From Plasticicumulans acidivorans (lineage in GTDB: Bacteria > Pseudomonadota > Gammaproteobacteria > Competibacterales > Competibacteraceae): 64,000 nucleotides of DNA. Within the stretch, counting starts at the first letter, position 1, and every line of letters begins with the position of its first letter. Shown piece by piece: positions 53,148 to 62,542 of this stretch. Under the pieces are notes generated by a model, which did no database searches, had not been told where the DNA came from, and was given only the letters and a program-made list of their open reading frames with translations. The stretch lies in contig NZ_QGTJ01000002.1 in NCBI RefSeq assembly GCF_003182095.1, positions 526,435 through 590,434 on the forward strand. The letters run 5' to 3'. A program made the translations under genes and the position numbers.

Positions 53148-55337
53148 CTAGTAAAGATCCAGCGGATCGACGTCCAGTGACCAGCGTACCCGGCGCGCCG
53201 CCGGCAGTGCGGTGAATTCCGGCAACAAACGTTCGAGCAGCGTATGCAGGGCGCTGCGCTGGGCCGCCTCGAACAGCAGCTGCATACGCCAGCGGCCGCC
53301 GCGCCGCTCCATCGGCGCCGGCACCGGACCGAGGCACTGCACCGCGCCGTCCGCGGCCAGCGCATCGGCCAGCGCCGCGGCCTGGTCGAGCAGGGCCTGT
53401 GCCGCCTCGGCGTCGGCGTCCTCGGCGCGCAGCAGGGCCTGATGGGCGAACGGCGGCAGCTGTGCGGCGCGGCGCTCGGCGAGCAGCGCCTCGGCGAGGC
53501 GGGCGTAGTCGGCGTGCAGCAGCGTGGCGAACAGCGGATGTTCCGGGTGATGCGTCTGGATCACCACGCTGCCGGGGCGTTCGGCGCGGCCGGCGCGGCC
53601 GGCGACCTGCACCACCAGCTGCGCTAGGCGTTCGGCGGCGCGAAAGTCGACGCTGTGCAGGCCCTGGTCGGCATCGACGATGCCGACCAGCGTCACCGCA
53701 GGAAAATGATGCCCCTTGGCCAGCATCTGCGTACCGAGCAGCAGGCGCTTGTCGCCGCACTGCACTGCATCGAGGAGCCGCTCCAGGCTGCCCTTGCGCT
53801 GCGTGCTGTCGCGGTCGATGCGGGCGATGCCGACGTCCGGAAAGTGCCGCACCAGCGCCTGCTCCAGACGTTCGGTGCCGTGGCCGAGGCCGAGCAGCTC
53901 CTCGGCGCCGCACTGCGGGCAGGCGTGCGGCAGTCGCTGGGTGTGGCCGCAGTGGTGGCAGATCAGCTGCCGGCGGCGCTGGTGCACGGTCAGTCGCGCG
54001 GCGCAGTGCGGGCACTCGGCGAGCCAGCCGCAGGCGTGGCAGAACAGCGCCGGGGCAAAGCCGCGGCGATTGAGGAACAGCATCACCTGGCCGCCGGCGT
54101 CGAGGTGCGTGCGCACGCGCTGCAGCAGCGGCCTGGACAGGCCCTCGTCGAGCAGCTGACGGCGCAGATCGATCAGTTCCATCTGCGGCGCGCGCGCGCC
54201 GGTGGCGCGGCGGGTGAGCTTGAGCCAGCCGTAACGCCCGCGCTGCGCGTTGGCGAGGGTTTCCAGCGATGGCGTCGCCGAGCCGAGCAGCACCGGCACC
54301 CGCTCCAGCCGGGCTCGCACCACGGCGAGATCGCGCGCCGAATAGCGCCAGCCTTCCTGCTGCTTGTAGGAGGCGTCGTGTTCCTCGTCGACGACGATCA
54401 GCCCGGGCCGCGCCAGCGGCGCGAACACCGCCGAGCGCGTGCCGATCACCACCTCGGCACGGCCCTCGGCGGCGGCCAGCCAGTCGTCGGCGCGCTCGCC
54501 GGCGGCCAGGCGCGAGTGCAGCACGGCGATGCGCCCGCTCAGGCGCACGCGAAAGCGCGCCAGCAGCTGCGGCGTCAGGCCGATTTCCGGCACCAGCACC
54601 AGCGCCTGACGGCCGCGCGCCAGCGTGGCTTCGATCAGCCGCAGGTAAACCTCGGTCTTGCCGCTGCCGGTGACGCCATCAAGCAGGAAGGCGCCAAAGC
54701 CGTCCGCGGCGGCGACGGCATCGATCGCCGCCTGCTGCTCGGCATTGGTCTCGGGGCCGGCCTGCACCGCGCGCAGCGGGCCGGCGGCGGCGACTTCCTC
54801 GACCCAGCCGCGCTTGAGCAGTGCGTTCAGCGGCGCGGAGTAGTCGGCGTGCAGCGCGCGCAGCGTCGCCCGGTCGAGCGCGCCGGCGGCCTGCGCCAGC
54901 GTCTGCAGCAGCGTGAGCTGGCGGCTGGCGCGCAGCTGGCCGCCGGCCAGCGCCTGCGCACCGGCCGCGCTGATGCGCCAGCCGGGCGTGATGCAGTCCT
55001 GCGCGGCGCGGCCGTGGCGCAGCGCACCGGGCAGCATCGCCGCATAGACCTCGCCGAGCGGGTGCTGGTAGTAGCGCGCCGCCCAGCGGGCCAGTTCGAG
55101 CAGCGCCGGCGGCAGCAGCGGCGTGTCATCGAGCACCGCCAGCACCGGCTTGAGCGCCTCCGGCGGGCAGGCCGAATCGCTGGCCAGCGCATCGATCACG
55201 CCGGTCAGGCGGCGGCCGGCGAAGTCGACGCTGACGCGCAGCCCCGGCACCAGCGCCGCCGCATCGCTCGGTGCCAGGTAGTCGAAAGTGCGGGCGAGCG
55301 GTGTGGGCACCGCGATGCGCAGGATGTTCGGGCTCAT
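53148..55337 (-). CDS. priA: Primosomal protein N' (replication restart helicase)
   Basis: PriA recognises stalled forks and reloads the replisome. The 729-aa protein has Walker A GVTGSGKTEVYL, the DEEH box (VVDEEHDASYK) and the zinc-binding cysteines in CHACGWLAECPHCA and CHHCGHTQRLPHACPQCG. The N-terminal 3' DNA-binding domain (RTFDYLAP) is present. In Pseudomonas priA adjoins argS; here about 6 kb of other genes lie between them. Confidence 0.97.
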   Translation of the reverse strand: MSPNILRIAVPTPLARTFDYLAPSDAAALVPGLRVSVDFAGRRLTGVIDALASDSACPPEALKPVLAVLDDTPLLPPALLELARWAARYYQHPLGEVYAAMLPGALRHGRAAQDCITPGWRISAAGAQALAGGQLRASRQLTLLQTLAQAAGALDRATLRALHADYSAPLNALLKRGWVEEVAAAGPLRAVQAGPETNAEQQAAIDAVAAADGFGAFLLDGVTGSGKTEVYLRLIEATLARGRQALVLVPEIGLTPQLLARFRVRLSGRIAVLHSRLAAGERADDWLAAAEGRAEVVIGTRSAVFAPLARPGLIVVDEEHDASYKQQEGWRYSARDLAVVRARLERVPVLLGSATPSLETLANAQRGRYGWLKLTRRATGARAPQMELIDLRRQLLDEGLSRPLLQRVRTHLDAGGQVMLFLNRRGFAPALFCHACGWLAECPHCAARLTVHQRRRQLICHHCGHTQRLPHACPQCGAEELLGLGHGTERLEQALVRHFPDVGIARIDRDSTQRKGSLERLLDAVQCGDKRLLLGTQMLAKGHHFPAVTLVGIVDADQGLHSVDFRAAERLAQLVVQVAGRAGRAERPGSVVIQTHHPEHPLFATLLHADYARLAEALLAERRAAQLPPFAHQALLRAEDADAEAAQALLDQAAALADALAADGAVQCLGPVPAPMERRGGRWRMQLLFEAAQRSALHTLLERLLPEFTALPAARRVRWSLDVDPLDLY

Positions 55338-55477
55338 GCGGCCATTCTACGGATGGCGCCGGCCGGTGCTGGGTGGGCGTCTGATGTTAGGCATTGCAAA
55401 CAGGAACCGTTTTGTGCTTGCAGATGTCATCACTCTGTAGTAATACTGTGCTAACCATGTATAGACAAGGTGCAGTC

Positions 55478-55813
55478 ATGGGTAAGAAGGACAAAAAGAA
55501 GTCGAAGGACGAGGAAGCCAAGTTCGTCATTCGCATCGAAAAGGCCCTGCGCGATGAGTTCGTCGACGTCTGCCGCGATCTCGACACCACCGCGTCGCGC
55601 GAAGTCAGACGTTTCATCCGCGAGTTCCTCGCCCGGCAGACGGCCAGTGTGGTCGCCGTCGATACGCTGGTCGAAGCCGAGCCGGTGGCCGAAGCCGAGC
55701 CGGTGGCCGAGGCGCCGGTGCTCGACATCGCCGCCAAGGCCGTCGAGGAACCCGCACAGCCCGTCGCCGATACGGCGGACGGTGAAGCGCCGGGCAACGC
55801 TACGCCCAGCTGA
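55478..55813 (+). CDS. Ribbon-helix-helix protein with lysine-rich start and acidic tail
   Basis: From the ATG at 55478 the 111-aa protein begins MGKKDKKKSKDEEAK, then has a ribbon-helix-helix region (about 16-57; FVIRIEKALRDEFVDVCRDL, ASREVRRFIREFL) and a low-complexity tail with a repeat of EAEPVA. The fold is that of CopG/ParD-type DNA-binding proteins. No toxin gene partner is seen, so an antitoxin role is not supported. A single regulator binding DNA as dimers is more likely. Confidence 0.75.
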   Translation: MGKKDKKKSKDEEAKFVIRIEKALRDEFVDVCRDLDTTASREVRRFIREFLARQTASVVAVDTLVEAEPVAEAEPVAEAPVLDIAAKAVEEPAQPVADTADGEAPGNATPS

Positions 55814-55929
55814 AGCAGGTATCGATACAAGCGGTCCGGCAGAGACCGTCGTTCCCGCCGTGGGAGAAGCGCCACGGTGATTTTCAGGAAGTCGTTGTTT
55901 GAACTTAAGAGAGTTGGAGGTAAATCGAA

Positions 55930-56112
55930 ATGAGCTACAACGGTCCAGCCCCGAACGATGCCGCCCTCAGCGCCCGCACCCGCGCCGCGATCGAGGCGAT
56001 GCAGGCGTACTTCGAGGCCCGCAGCCGCCAGGCCCCGCGGGCCGAGTGCAAGCAGCTGGAGCGCAACTGGCTGAGCGCCGTGCGGCGCATGCGCATGGGG
56101 ACCGCTCAGTAA
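55930..56112 (+). CDS. Small conserved-looking protein, unknown function
   Basis: A 60-aa protein starts at 55930 after a strong GGAGG site, with a normal coding composition and a terminator 28 bp after the stop. It is alanine- and arginine-rich, probably helical (LSARTRAAIEAMQAYFEARS, NWLSAVRRMRM), without membrane segments. I do not recognise a family. Its strong ribosome-binding site and terminator speak for a real gene. Confidence 0.65.
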   Translation: MSYNGPAPNDAALSARTRAAIEAMQAYFEARSRQAPRAECKQLERNWLSAVRRMRMGTAQ

Positions 56113-56139
56113 GCCTGCAACCGCAGTACGCAGATACGA

Positions 56140-56174
56140 CGGGCCGTCCGTTCGCGGGCGGCCCGTTTTCTTTT
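56140..56174 (+). terminator. Terminator after the 60-aa gene
   Basis: CGGGCCGtCCG, a TTCG tetraloop and CGGgCGGCCCG form an 11-bp stem with one G-T pair, followed by TTTTCTTTT. It lies between this gene and the convergent OmpA gene. Confidence 0.9.
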
Positions 56175-56184
56175 GCCCGCCGGC

Positions 56185-56862
56185 TCAGCCCTGCGTCAGC
56201 GGCAGCAGCGTGATCTCGACGCGGCGGTTCTGCGCGCGGCCGGCCTCGCTGCCGTTGTCGGCGATCGGTCGTGATTCGCCGTAGCCGTTGACCACCATGC
56301 GCTTGAAGTCGAGGCCGCCGCTGCGGGCGAGGTAGGCGGCGACAGTGCCGGCGCGTTTCTGCGACAGCGCCATATTGGTCTCCGGCGAGCCGGTGCTGTC
56401 GGTGTGGCCGGCGATGTCGATGATGGTCTGCGGGTATTCCTTGATGACGCCGCCGATCTTGCCGAGCTGCTCCTGCGCCTCGGGTTTGAGCTTGGCCGAG
56501 CCGACGTCGAAGGTGATTGCCTCGGGCAGGTTGAGCACGATGCTGTCGCCGTTGCGTGAAACGTCGACGCCGCTGCCGGCGAGCTGGCTCTTGAGCTGCT
56601 GTTCCTGCTTGTCCATGTAGTTGCCGACCGCGGCACCGGCCAGCGCGCCGATGCCGGCGCCGATCAGTGCGCGCTTGGCCTTGTCGTGTCCCTGCGTCAG
56701 GCCACCGGCCAGCGCGCCGAGGGCGGCGCCGGCCAGTGCGCCGGTGGTGGTCTTGCTCATGCCGGCCGAGCCGCCCGTGCTGCCGCCCTGCTGGGCGCAG
56801 CCGGCGACGGCGAGCGCAACGATCAGGCCGGAGGTCGCGAGCAGATGCTTCTTGCGGGTCAT
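56185..56862 (-). CDS. OmpA-family lipoprotein with glycine-zipper (YiaD-like)
   Basis: The 225-aa protein has a lipoprotein signal (VALAVAGC, Cys near 22), a glycine-zipper region (TGALAGAALGALAGG, ALIGAGIGALAGAAVGNYM) and a C-terminal OmpA peptidoglycan-binding domain (ITFDVGSAKLKPEA, GHTDSTGS, NRRVEI). It would sit in the outer membrane and hold the cell wall. The architecture equals YiaD of E. coli. Confidence 0.93.
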   Translation of the reverse strand: MTRKKHLLATSGLIVALAVAGCAQQGGSTGGSAGMSKTTTGALAGAALGALAGGLTQGHDKAKRALIGAGIGALAGAAVGNYMDKQEQQLKSQLAGSGVDVSRNGDSIVLNLPEAITFDVGSAKLKPEAQEQLGKIGGVIKEYPQTIIDIAGHTDSTGSPETNMALSQKRAGTVAAYLARSGGLDFKRMVVNGYGESRPIADNGSEAGRAQNRRVEITLLPLTQG

Positions 56863-56962
56863 GTGAAGTCCTCTTCAAGCGGGGGTGGAAGAAAAACGCA
56901 CGCAGTCAGCCCGGTGCGGGGCCGGCGGCGTGTGCCGAGCATAGACCGCGACAGCGGTGGCC

Positions 56963-57634
56963 TCAGTCGCCGAGCACGCGGGTGATGAACTCGCCGATGG
57001 CGGTGATTTCCTCGTAGCAGACCTCGTGGCCCATCGGATAGCTGTGCCACTCGGGCGCGTAGCCGAGCTGTTCGAGCTGCCGGCGTGCCTGCTCGCCCCA
57101 GGGATAACGCACCACGGCGTCGATCTCGCCGTGCGCCATGAACAGCGGCGTGGCGGCATTGGCGGGCGAGCGTTCCGCGGCGAGCGTGGCGGCGAGCGGC
57201 ACGTAGCCCGACAGCGCGATCAGCCCGGCCAGCCGTTCTGGATAGCGCAGGCCGACGTGCAGCGTCATCGCCGAGCCCTGCGAAAAGCCGGCGAGGATGA
57301 TGCGTTCGCTGGGGATGCCGCGGGCGTTTTCGCGCGCGATCAGCGCGCGGATGCGGGTCGCGGAGTCGCGCACGCCGCTGGCGTCCTCGGCGCGCGGAAT
57401 CTCCACACCGAGGATGTCGTACCAGGCGCGCATGACGAAGCCGCCGTTGATGGTGACCGCGCGCATCGGCGCGTGCGGAAACACGAAGCGCACCGCCAGC
57501 GCCCGCGGCAGGCGCAGCTCGGGGACGATCGGTTCGAAATCATGGCCGTCGGCGCCGAGTCCGTGCAGCCAGATGACGCTGGCGGTGGCCGGGGAGGCGG
57601 GTTCGATTTCGACGGTCGGCAGCAGGTCGCTCAT
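56963..57634 (-). CDS. Carboxylesterase/phospholipase of the alpha/beta hydrolase fold
   Basis: The 223-aa protein (ATG 57634) has the serine nucleophile elbow GFSQGSA, the aspartate in HGEIDAVV and the histidine in GHEVC, i.e. a complete triad. WLHGLGADGHDFEPIVPEL is typical of the bacterial carboxylesterase/acyl-protein-thioesterase group (COG0400). Substrates are short-chain acyl esters in characterised relatives. Confidence 0.92.
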   Translation of the reverse strand: MSDLLPTVEIEPASPATASVIWLHGLGADGHDFEPIVPELRLPRALAVRFVFPHAPMRAVTINGGFVMRAWYDILGVEIPRAEDASGVRDSATRIRALIARENARGIPSERIILAGFSQGSAMTLHVGLRYPERLAGLIALSGYVPLAATLAAERSPANAATPLFMAHGEIDAVVRYPWGEQARRQLEQLGYAPEWHSYPMGHEVCYEEITAIGEFITRVLGD

Positions 57635-57722
57635 GGCGCGGGTCCTTGGGGCGAAAGGGCGGACGCGGCCGAGTGTACCCGCCGCGCTATACTCGCCACC
57701 CCTGTTTTTCGGAGCCGCCGCC

Positions 57723-57854
57723 ATGAAGCGCCTCGCCTCCATCCTGTTCGTCGCGCTGGTGCTGGTCGGCCTCGCGGCCGCCTGCGGCCAGAAGGGGCCG
57801 CTGTACCTGCCCGAGCAGCAGCCGGCCAAGCAGACCGCGAAAAAGAGCGGCTGA
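57723..57854 (+). CDS. lptM: LptM-type small lipoprotein
   Basis: The 43-aa protein has a lipoprotein signal ending LAAAC and then [11 protein letters not shown], the conserved core of LptM (YifL/LppL), which helps assemble the LptD translocon for LPS. The ATG at 57723 lies about 30 bp after a TATACT (57688-57693) that may be a -10 element. It precedes lysA by 46 bp, the standard arrangement in gammaproteobacteria. Confidence 0.9.
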   Translation: MKRLASILFVALVLVGLAAACGQKGPLYLPEQQPAKQTAKKSG

Positions 57855-57900
57855 GGCCGACTTTTTCCGCCGATCCCCCTCAACGCCCGAGTTCACCCGC

Positions 57901-59148
<1,248 letters not shown>

Positions 59149-59156
59149 GGCCGGGC

Positions 59157-59579
59157 ATGGACACGCCGGTCTTCGTCAACCCGCCGGCGGCGGCCATCGC
59201 CGAGTGCCTGCGCCGCGTGCGCACCATCGCCGTGGTCGGTCTGTCGGCGCACCCCGGCCGGCCGAGCCACGACGTCGCCGCCGCGCTGCAGCGCATGGGC
59301 TACCGCATCCTGCCGGTCAACCCGGCGATCAGCGCGGCGCTCGGCGAAACCGCCTATGCCGATCTCGCCGCGCTGCCGCTGGTGCCGGATCTGGTCGAGG
59401 TGTTCCGCGCCCCGGAGCACGTCGCCGCGATCGTCGATGACTGCATCCGCCTGCGGCTGCCGGCGCTGTGGCTGCAGGACGGCGTCATCGATGCCGTGGC
59501 CGCCGCCCGCGCCCGCGCCGCCGGCATCTTCACGGTGATGGACCGCTGCGTCTGGCGCGATCGCGTGCGCCTCGACTGA
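59157..59579 (+). CDS. CoA-binding domain protein (YccU-like)
   Basis: The 140-aa protein is a Rossmann-type CoA-binding domain: TIAVVGLSAHPGRPSHDVA near the N-terminus and LPALWLQDGVI later. Family members bind CoA but have no established reaction. It starts 8 bp after lysA and is likely co-transcribed. Confidence 0.9.
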   Translation: MDTPVFVNPPAAAIAECLRRVRTIAVVGLSAHPGRPSHDVAAALQRMGYRILPVNPAISAALGETAYADLAALPLVPDLVEVFRAPEHVAAIVDDCIRLRLPALWLQDGVIDAVAAARARAAGIFTVMDRCVWRDRVRLD

Positions 59580-59586
59580 AGCGGCC

Positions 59587-60672
59587 TCAGAACAGTTCGA
59601 GCTGCACCATGCGCGACTCGGGCTGCGGCGTTTCGAAGCCCGACACCGTCAGCCCGAGCAGGCGCACCGGCCGGCTCGCCACCTCGGTGCGCGCCAGCAG
59701 CGCCGGCAGCAGCGCGACGATCGCCTCGCGGCTGCCGAGGCTGGCATCGGCGACGGTCTGGCTGCGCGTGTGCGTCTCGAAGCCGGCGTAGCGCACCTTC
59801 AGCGTCAGCGTGCGCCCGCGCAGGCCGCGGTGCTGCAGGTCGCCGGCGACTTCCCCGGCGATGGCGTCGAGTTCGTCGCGGATGCGCAGCGGGTCGTCGA
59901 GGTCGCGGGCGAAGGTGGTTTCCGCGCCGAGCGACTTGCGCTCGCGGCTCGACTGCACCGGGCGCTCGTCCTCGCCCAGCGCGAGCTGCGCGTACCAGCG
60001 CCCGGCCTTGCCGAAATGCGCGACCAGCTCATCGACGCTGCGCAGCTTCAGGTCGGCGCCGGTGGCGATGCCGAGCGCGAGCATGCGCGCCTCGGTGGCG
60101 CGGCCGATGCCGTGGAAGCGGCCGATCGGCAGCCGCGCGATGAACGCCGCGCCCTGCTCGGGCGTGATCACCGTCAGCCCGTCCGGCTTGTCGAGATCGG
60201 AGGCGAGCTTGGCGAGGAACTTGTTGTAGGAGACTCCGGCCGAGGCGCTGAGCTGCGTCGTCGCCCGGATCGCCTGGCGCAGATCGCGGGCGATCAGCGT
60301 CGCCGAGCCGCGGCAGGTGCTGACGCCGCTGACGTCGAGATAGGCCTCGTCGAGCCCGACCGGCTCGATGATATCGGTGTAGCGCGCCAGCACGCCGTGG
60401 ATCTGCCGCGAGACCTCGCGATACGCCTCGAAGCGCGGGCGCACGAACACCGCCTGCGGACACAGCCGGTAGGCCTGCGCACAGGGCATCGCCGAGCGGA
60501 TGCCATAGCGCCGCGCCTCGTAACTCGCCGTCGCCACCACCCCGCGCCCCTGCGGATCGCCGCCGACCACCAGCGGCCGCCCGCGCAGCCGCGGATCGTC
60601 ACGCTGCTCGACGGCGGCGTAGAAGGCGTCCATATCGACATGGATGATCTTGCGTTGAATTTTGTCATTCAT
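59587..60672 (-). CDS. dinB: DNA polymerase IV
   Basis: DinB is a Y-family translesion polymerase. The 361-aa protein has the catalytic DMDAFYAAVEQRDDP and GLDEAYLDVS segments, the thumb motif SYNKFLAKLASDLDKPDG, and a C-terminal beta-clamp peptide QLELF. The ATG at 60672 lies beside the border of the mobile element, so its original promoter may have been changed. No LexA box was identified upstream. Confidence 0.97.
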   Translation of the reverse strand: MNDKIQRKIIHVDMDAFYAAVEQRDDPRLRGRPLVVGGDPQGRGVVATASYEARRYGIRSAMPCAQAYRLCPQAVFVRPRFEAYREVSRQIHGVLARYTDIIEPVGLDEAYLDVSGVSTCRGSATLIARDLRQAIRATTQLSASAGVSYNKFLAKLASDLDKPDGLTVITPEQGAAFIARLPIGRFHGIGRATEARMLALGIATGADLKLRSVDELVAHFGKAGRWYAQLALGEDERPVQSSRERKSLGAETTFARDLDDPLRIRDELDAIAGEVAGDLQHRGLRGRTLTLKVRYAGFETHTRSQTVADASLGSREAIVALLPALLARTEVASRPVRLLGLTVSGFETPQPESRMVQLELF

Positions 60673-60714
60673 GACAAATAGTTACTTTGTAGTTTTGAGT
60701 GCCTTTTCGCCTAT

Positions 60715-60770
60715 ATGTACCGTTAGATGTACCGTTTTTTCACTGGCTGACCTCGGACAGCCTCGGACGA
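60715..60770. repeat. Direct repeats at the border of the integrative element
   Basis: ATGTACCGTT occurs twice 12 bp apart (60715-60724 and 60727-60736), followed by CCTCGGAC twice 10 bp apart (60751-60758 and 60761-60768) and a third CGGAC (60774-60778). Short direct repeats with helical spacing beside a junction between core genes and mobile genes resemble arm-type sites of tyrosine recombinases. The opposite end and the recombinase gene are outside the window, so the att call is inference. Confidence 0.4.
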
Positions 60771-60788
60771 TTACGGACCTGCACACGC

Positions 60789-61415
60789 TTACTGCGGTGG
60801 CTGCGGGCGCTTGCGCAGGCTGAGCACGGGGCGCGGTGACGGGGTGTCGGTGGTGCCGGGGGCGGGCGCTGGTGGCGGGCTCTGGTCCGGTGCGGGCTTC
60901 GTCAGACGGCCAGCGCGGGCGCGTGTAATCACGGCAGCGGTGGCCGGGCGGCTGGTGGCGGGCGTCGGCTTGCCTGTGGCCTTGGCGGCAGCGCGTTGGC
61001 GGGCGCGGGTGGTGGCCTGTTCCTGCGCCTTCGCCTTCGCCTGCTCGGCCTTCCTGCGTCGCTCGGCACGGGCTGCTGTCGCGTTGCCTTCGACTTCGAG
61101 CCGGGCGCAGGCCTGCGCCTGGTGTTCGGTGGCTGGCGCCTCGACTGGCTGCCCGTCGAGGTTCACGCGCGGCCGGCCGGCGGCGACGGCCGCGACGTAG
61201 GTGCGCGACAGGCACCAGCGGCGCAGCGCCCACAGCACGGCCGGTGCATCGGCGGCCGGATCGGTCGCGATGTGCGCGGCGAGCGGTTCGCGGATGCCGA
61301 TTGCGAGCGGTGCGACGGCACCCGGATCGGTGCCGAAGGCGGCCGGGAAGCGGCGGGCGAGGTAGTCGAGCGCGGCAGCGGTACGCGCGCGCTTGCTGGT
61401 CGGGTTCGGGTTCAT
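60789..61415 (-). CDS. ProQ/FinO-domain RNA-binding protein
   Basis: The 208-aa protein has a ProQ/FinO domain (about 10-110; YLARRFPAAFG, LAIGIREPLAAHI, LRRWCLSRTYVAAVAAGRPRV then NLDGQPVEA) and a long basic, alanine- and proline-rich tail (about 115-208). ProQ/FinO proteins bind structured RNA and act as sRNA chaperones; FinO-type members on mobile elements control transfer or copy number. It is downstream of the Mor-type regulator and close to the element border. Confidence 0.85.
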   Translation of the reverse strand: MNPNPTSKRARTAAALDYLARRFPAAFGTDPGAVAPLAIGIREPLAAHIATDPAADAPAVLWALRRWCLSRTYVAAVAAGRPRVNLDGQPVEAPATEHQAQACARLEVEGNATAARAERRRKAEQAKAKAQEQATTRARQRAAAKATGKPTPATSRPATAAVITRARAGRLTKPAPDQSPPPAPAPGTTDTPSPRPVLSLRKRPQPPQ

Positions 61416-61537
61416 GACAGCGAGACTCCGGCGCGCGGCTGATCGCGCCGCGCCGGGGCTGATGTTCGCAGACCCGGCGCGCGGGCGCAGCCTGTGAGGT
61501 TCCCGCTATTTCCCGATTGAGGTCGGAATATCCCGCT

Positions 61538-61957
61538 TTATTTCGGCGAACAGCACGGCTGCGCGGCCCTTTCCTCAGCCGTATCAGGCGCCGTCGCCGG
61601 CGGGCCGGTGTGCGCGCTGGCGGGAGGTGTCACAGCGGCGGCAGCGCCATCTGGGCGCTTGCGAGCTTCGGCCAGGATGTAGCGCACACGCCGTTCCGAG
61701 ATTCCGAAGCGGCGCGCCAGCTCGATGAAGTTTGTTCCGTCGAAGCACTCGGCAATCAGCCGGTCGCGGCGTTCCCGATAAGTGCCGGACGTGATGTAAG
61801 GCGCGGTGCCGCCCCATGACTGGCTGACTTCCTCGACGATGCGCAGCGCGAGTGTGCGTGCTTCGTCCGCCGAAGCGCCAAGAATCCTCAAAGCCATCAA
61901 TTCCGAAATGGCTTCAAGATGCTCCATGAATTCGTTTCCGGCTTTTCTTCTGCTCAT
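61538..61957 (-). CDS. Mor-type transcription activator-like protein
   Basis: The 139-aa protein contains ALRIVEEVSQSWGGTAPYIT followed by an HTH (about 80-105; FIELARRFGISERRVRYIL), the pattern of the Mu Mor/C activator family. Mor is the middle-operon activator of phage Mu, and relatives occur on prophages and satellites. The C-terminus is an alanine- and proline-rich tail. It probably controls genes of this element. Start at 61957 or the ATG 30 bp further in. Confidence 0.75.
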   Translation of the reverse strand: MSRRKAGNEFMEHLEAISELMALRILGASADEARTLALRIVEEVSQSWGGTAPYITSGTYRERRDRLIAECFDGTNFIELARRFGISERRVRYILAEARKRPDGAAAAVTPPASAHTGPPATAPDTAEERAAQPCCSPK

Positions 61958-62127
61958 GAATAACCAGAAAATGACTGATTTATAATAACTTTATAAAACA
62001 AGTCTGCATTCTATGGTTTTTTGACATATTCACGTCAAGTCGTCGAATTTAATCAACTTTCATCCGAAGCAGGCCGCAAGGTGCGGGACAGGCTGTGAAG
62101 CCGTGCGGCGGTGCGCGCGCGTTTGTG
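61958..62127 (-). promoter_or_regulatory. AT-rich promoter region of the Mor-type gene
   Basis: The AT-rich DNA directly before the Mor-type gene contains a short inverted repeat TTGAC-N8-GTCAA (62021-62038) and TATAAA-like boxes (near 61980-61997). It probably is the promoter and a regulator site for the Mor-proQ unit. Exact elements cannot be set from sequence alone. Confidence 0.4.
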
Positions 62128-62412
62128 TAAGCCCCCTATGTCTCCAAAGTGGGGACTTTGGGGACTCGATGAAAACCGCCTTCCAGATCATCGGCTTACA
62201 AATGCGAGCACCCGAAATTCCGGGGACACGCCGGGGACATTTCCGGGGACACGACGGCTGGCTTCTGGGAGGTGTCCCCGGCAGAGTCCCCGAAAGTCCC
62301 CGTAAAGTCCCCACGATTTCGGCAAAGTGCCTTCACAAGCAAATGAATAAACAGCACTTTTTTTGCGAGTCCCCAAAGTCCCCAATTCTGGAACATAGGG
62401 GGCTTTCTGCAA
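62128..62412. repeat. Large dyad of GGGGAC/GTCCCC hexamers with flanking inverted repeats
   Basis: Eleven hexamers are arranged as mirror images: GGGGAC starting at 62151, 62160, 62222, 62233 and 62245, then GTCCCC starting at 62274, 62286, 62296, 62307, 62369 and 62378. The outermost pair on each side is spaced 9 bp, the inner ones 10-12 bp, close to one helical turn. The centre is near 62265. The outer ends extend into long inverted repeats: AAGCCCCCTATGT at 62129-62141 faces ACATAGGGGGCTT at 62393-62405, and TTGGGGACTCG at 62158-62168 faces CGAGTCCCCAA at 62366-62376. No ORF here is credible. The form suggests a replication origin with iterons or a cooperative operator. Confidence 0.8.
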
Positions 62413-62430
62413 TTTCTGTTGCCGGGATGT

Positions 62431-62463
62431 AAAAAACCCGCCGGGGCAGATTGCACCGGCGGG
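62431..62463 (-). terminator. Terminator of the DUF927-like gene
   Basis: CCCGCCGG and CCGGCGGG form an 8-bp stem (62437-62463); on the minus strand TTTTTT follows. It ends the primase/helicase-type transcript 80 bp past its stop codon and just before the dyad array. Confidence 0.85.
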
Positions 62464-62542
62464 CGCTGATCGGATCGGTTCTGGGCTCGGGTCTGGTGGC
62501 TGGCGTCGGGGAGGCTGCGCCGGTGGCTCGCGTGTGCGCTGC

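Noticed and set aside
55478-55813. Antitoxin of a toxin-antitoxin pair
   Set aside because: There is an RHH fold but no toxin-like gene adjoining; the next ORF does not resemble RelE, ParE, Doc or MazF proteins.
62103-62432. Small ORFs inside the GGGGAC/GTCCCC array
   Set aside because: Their sequence is dictated by the repeats (SPKSP, VPESPRKVP), they lack ribosome-binding sites and occur on both strands.
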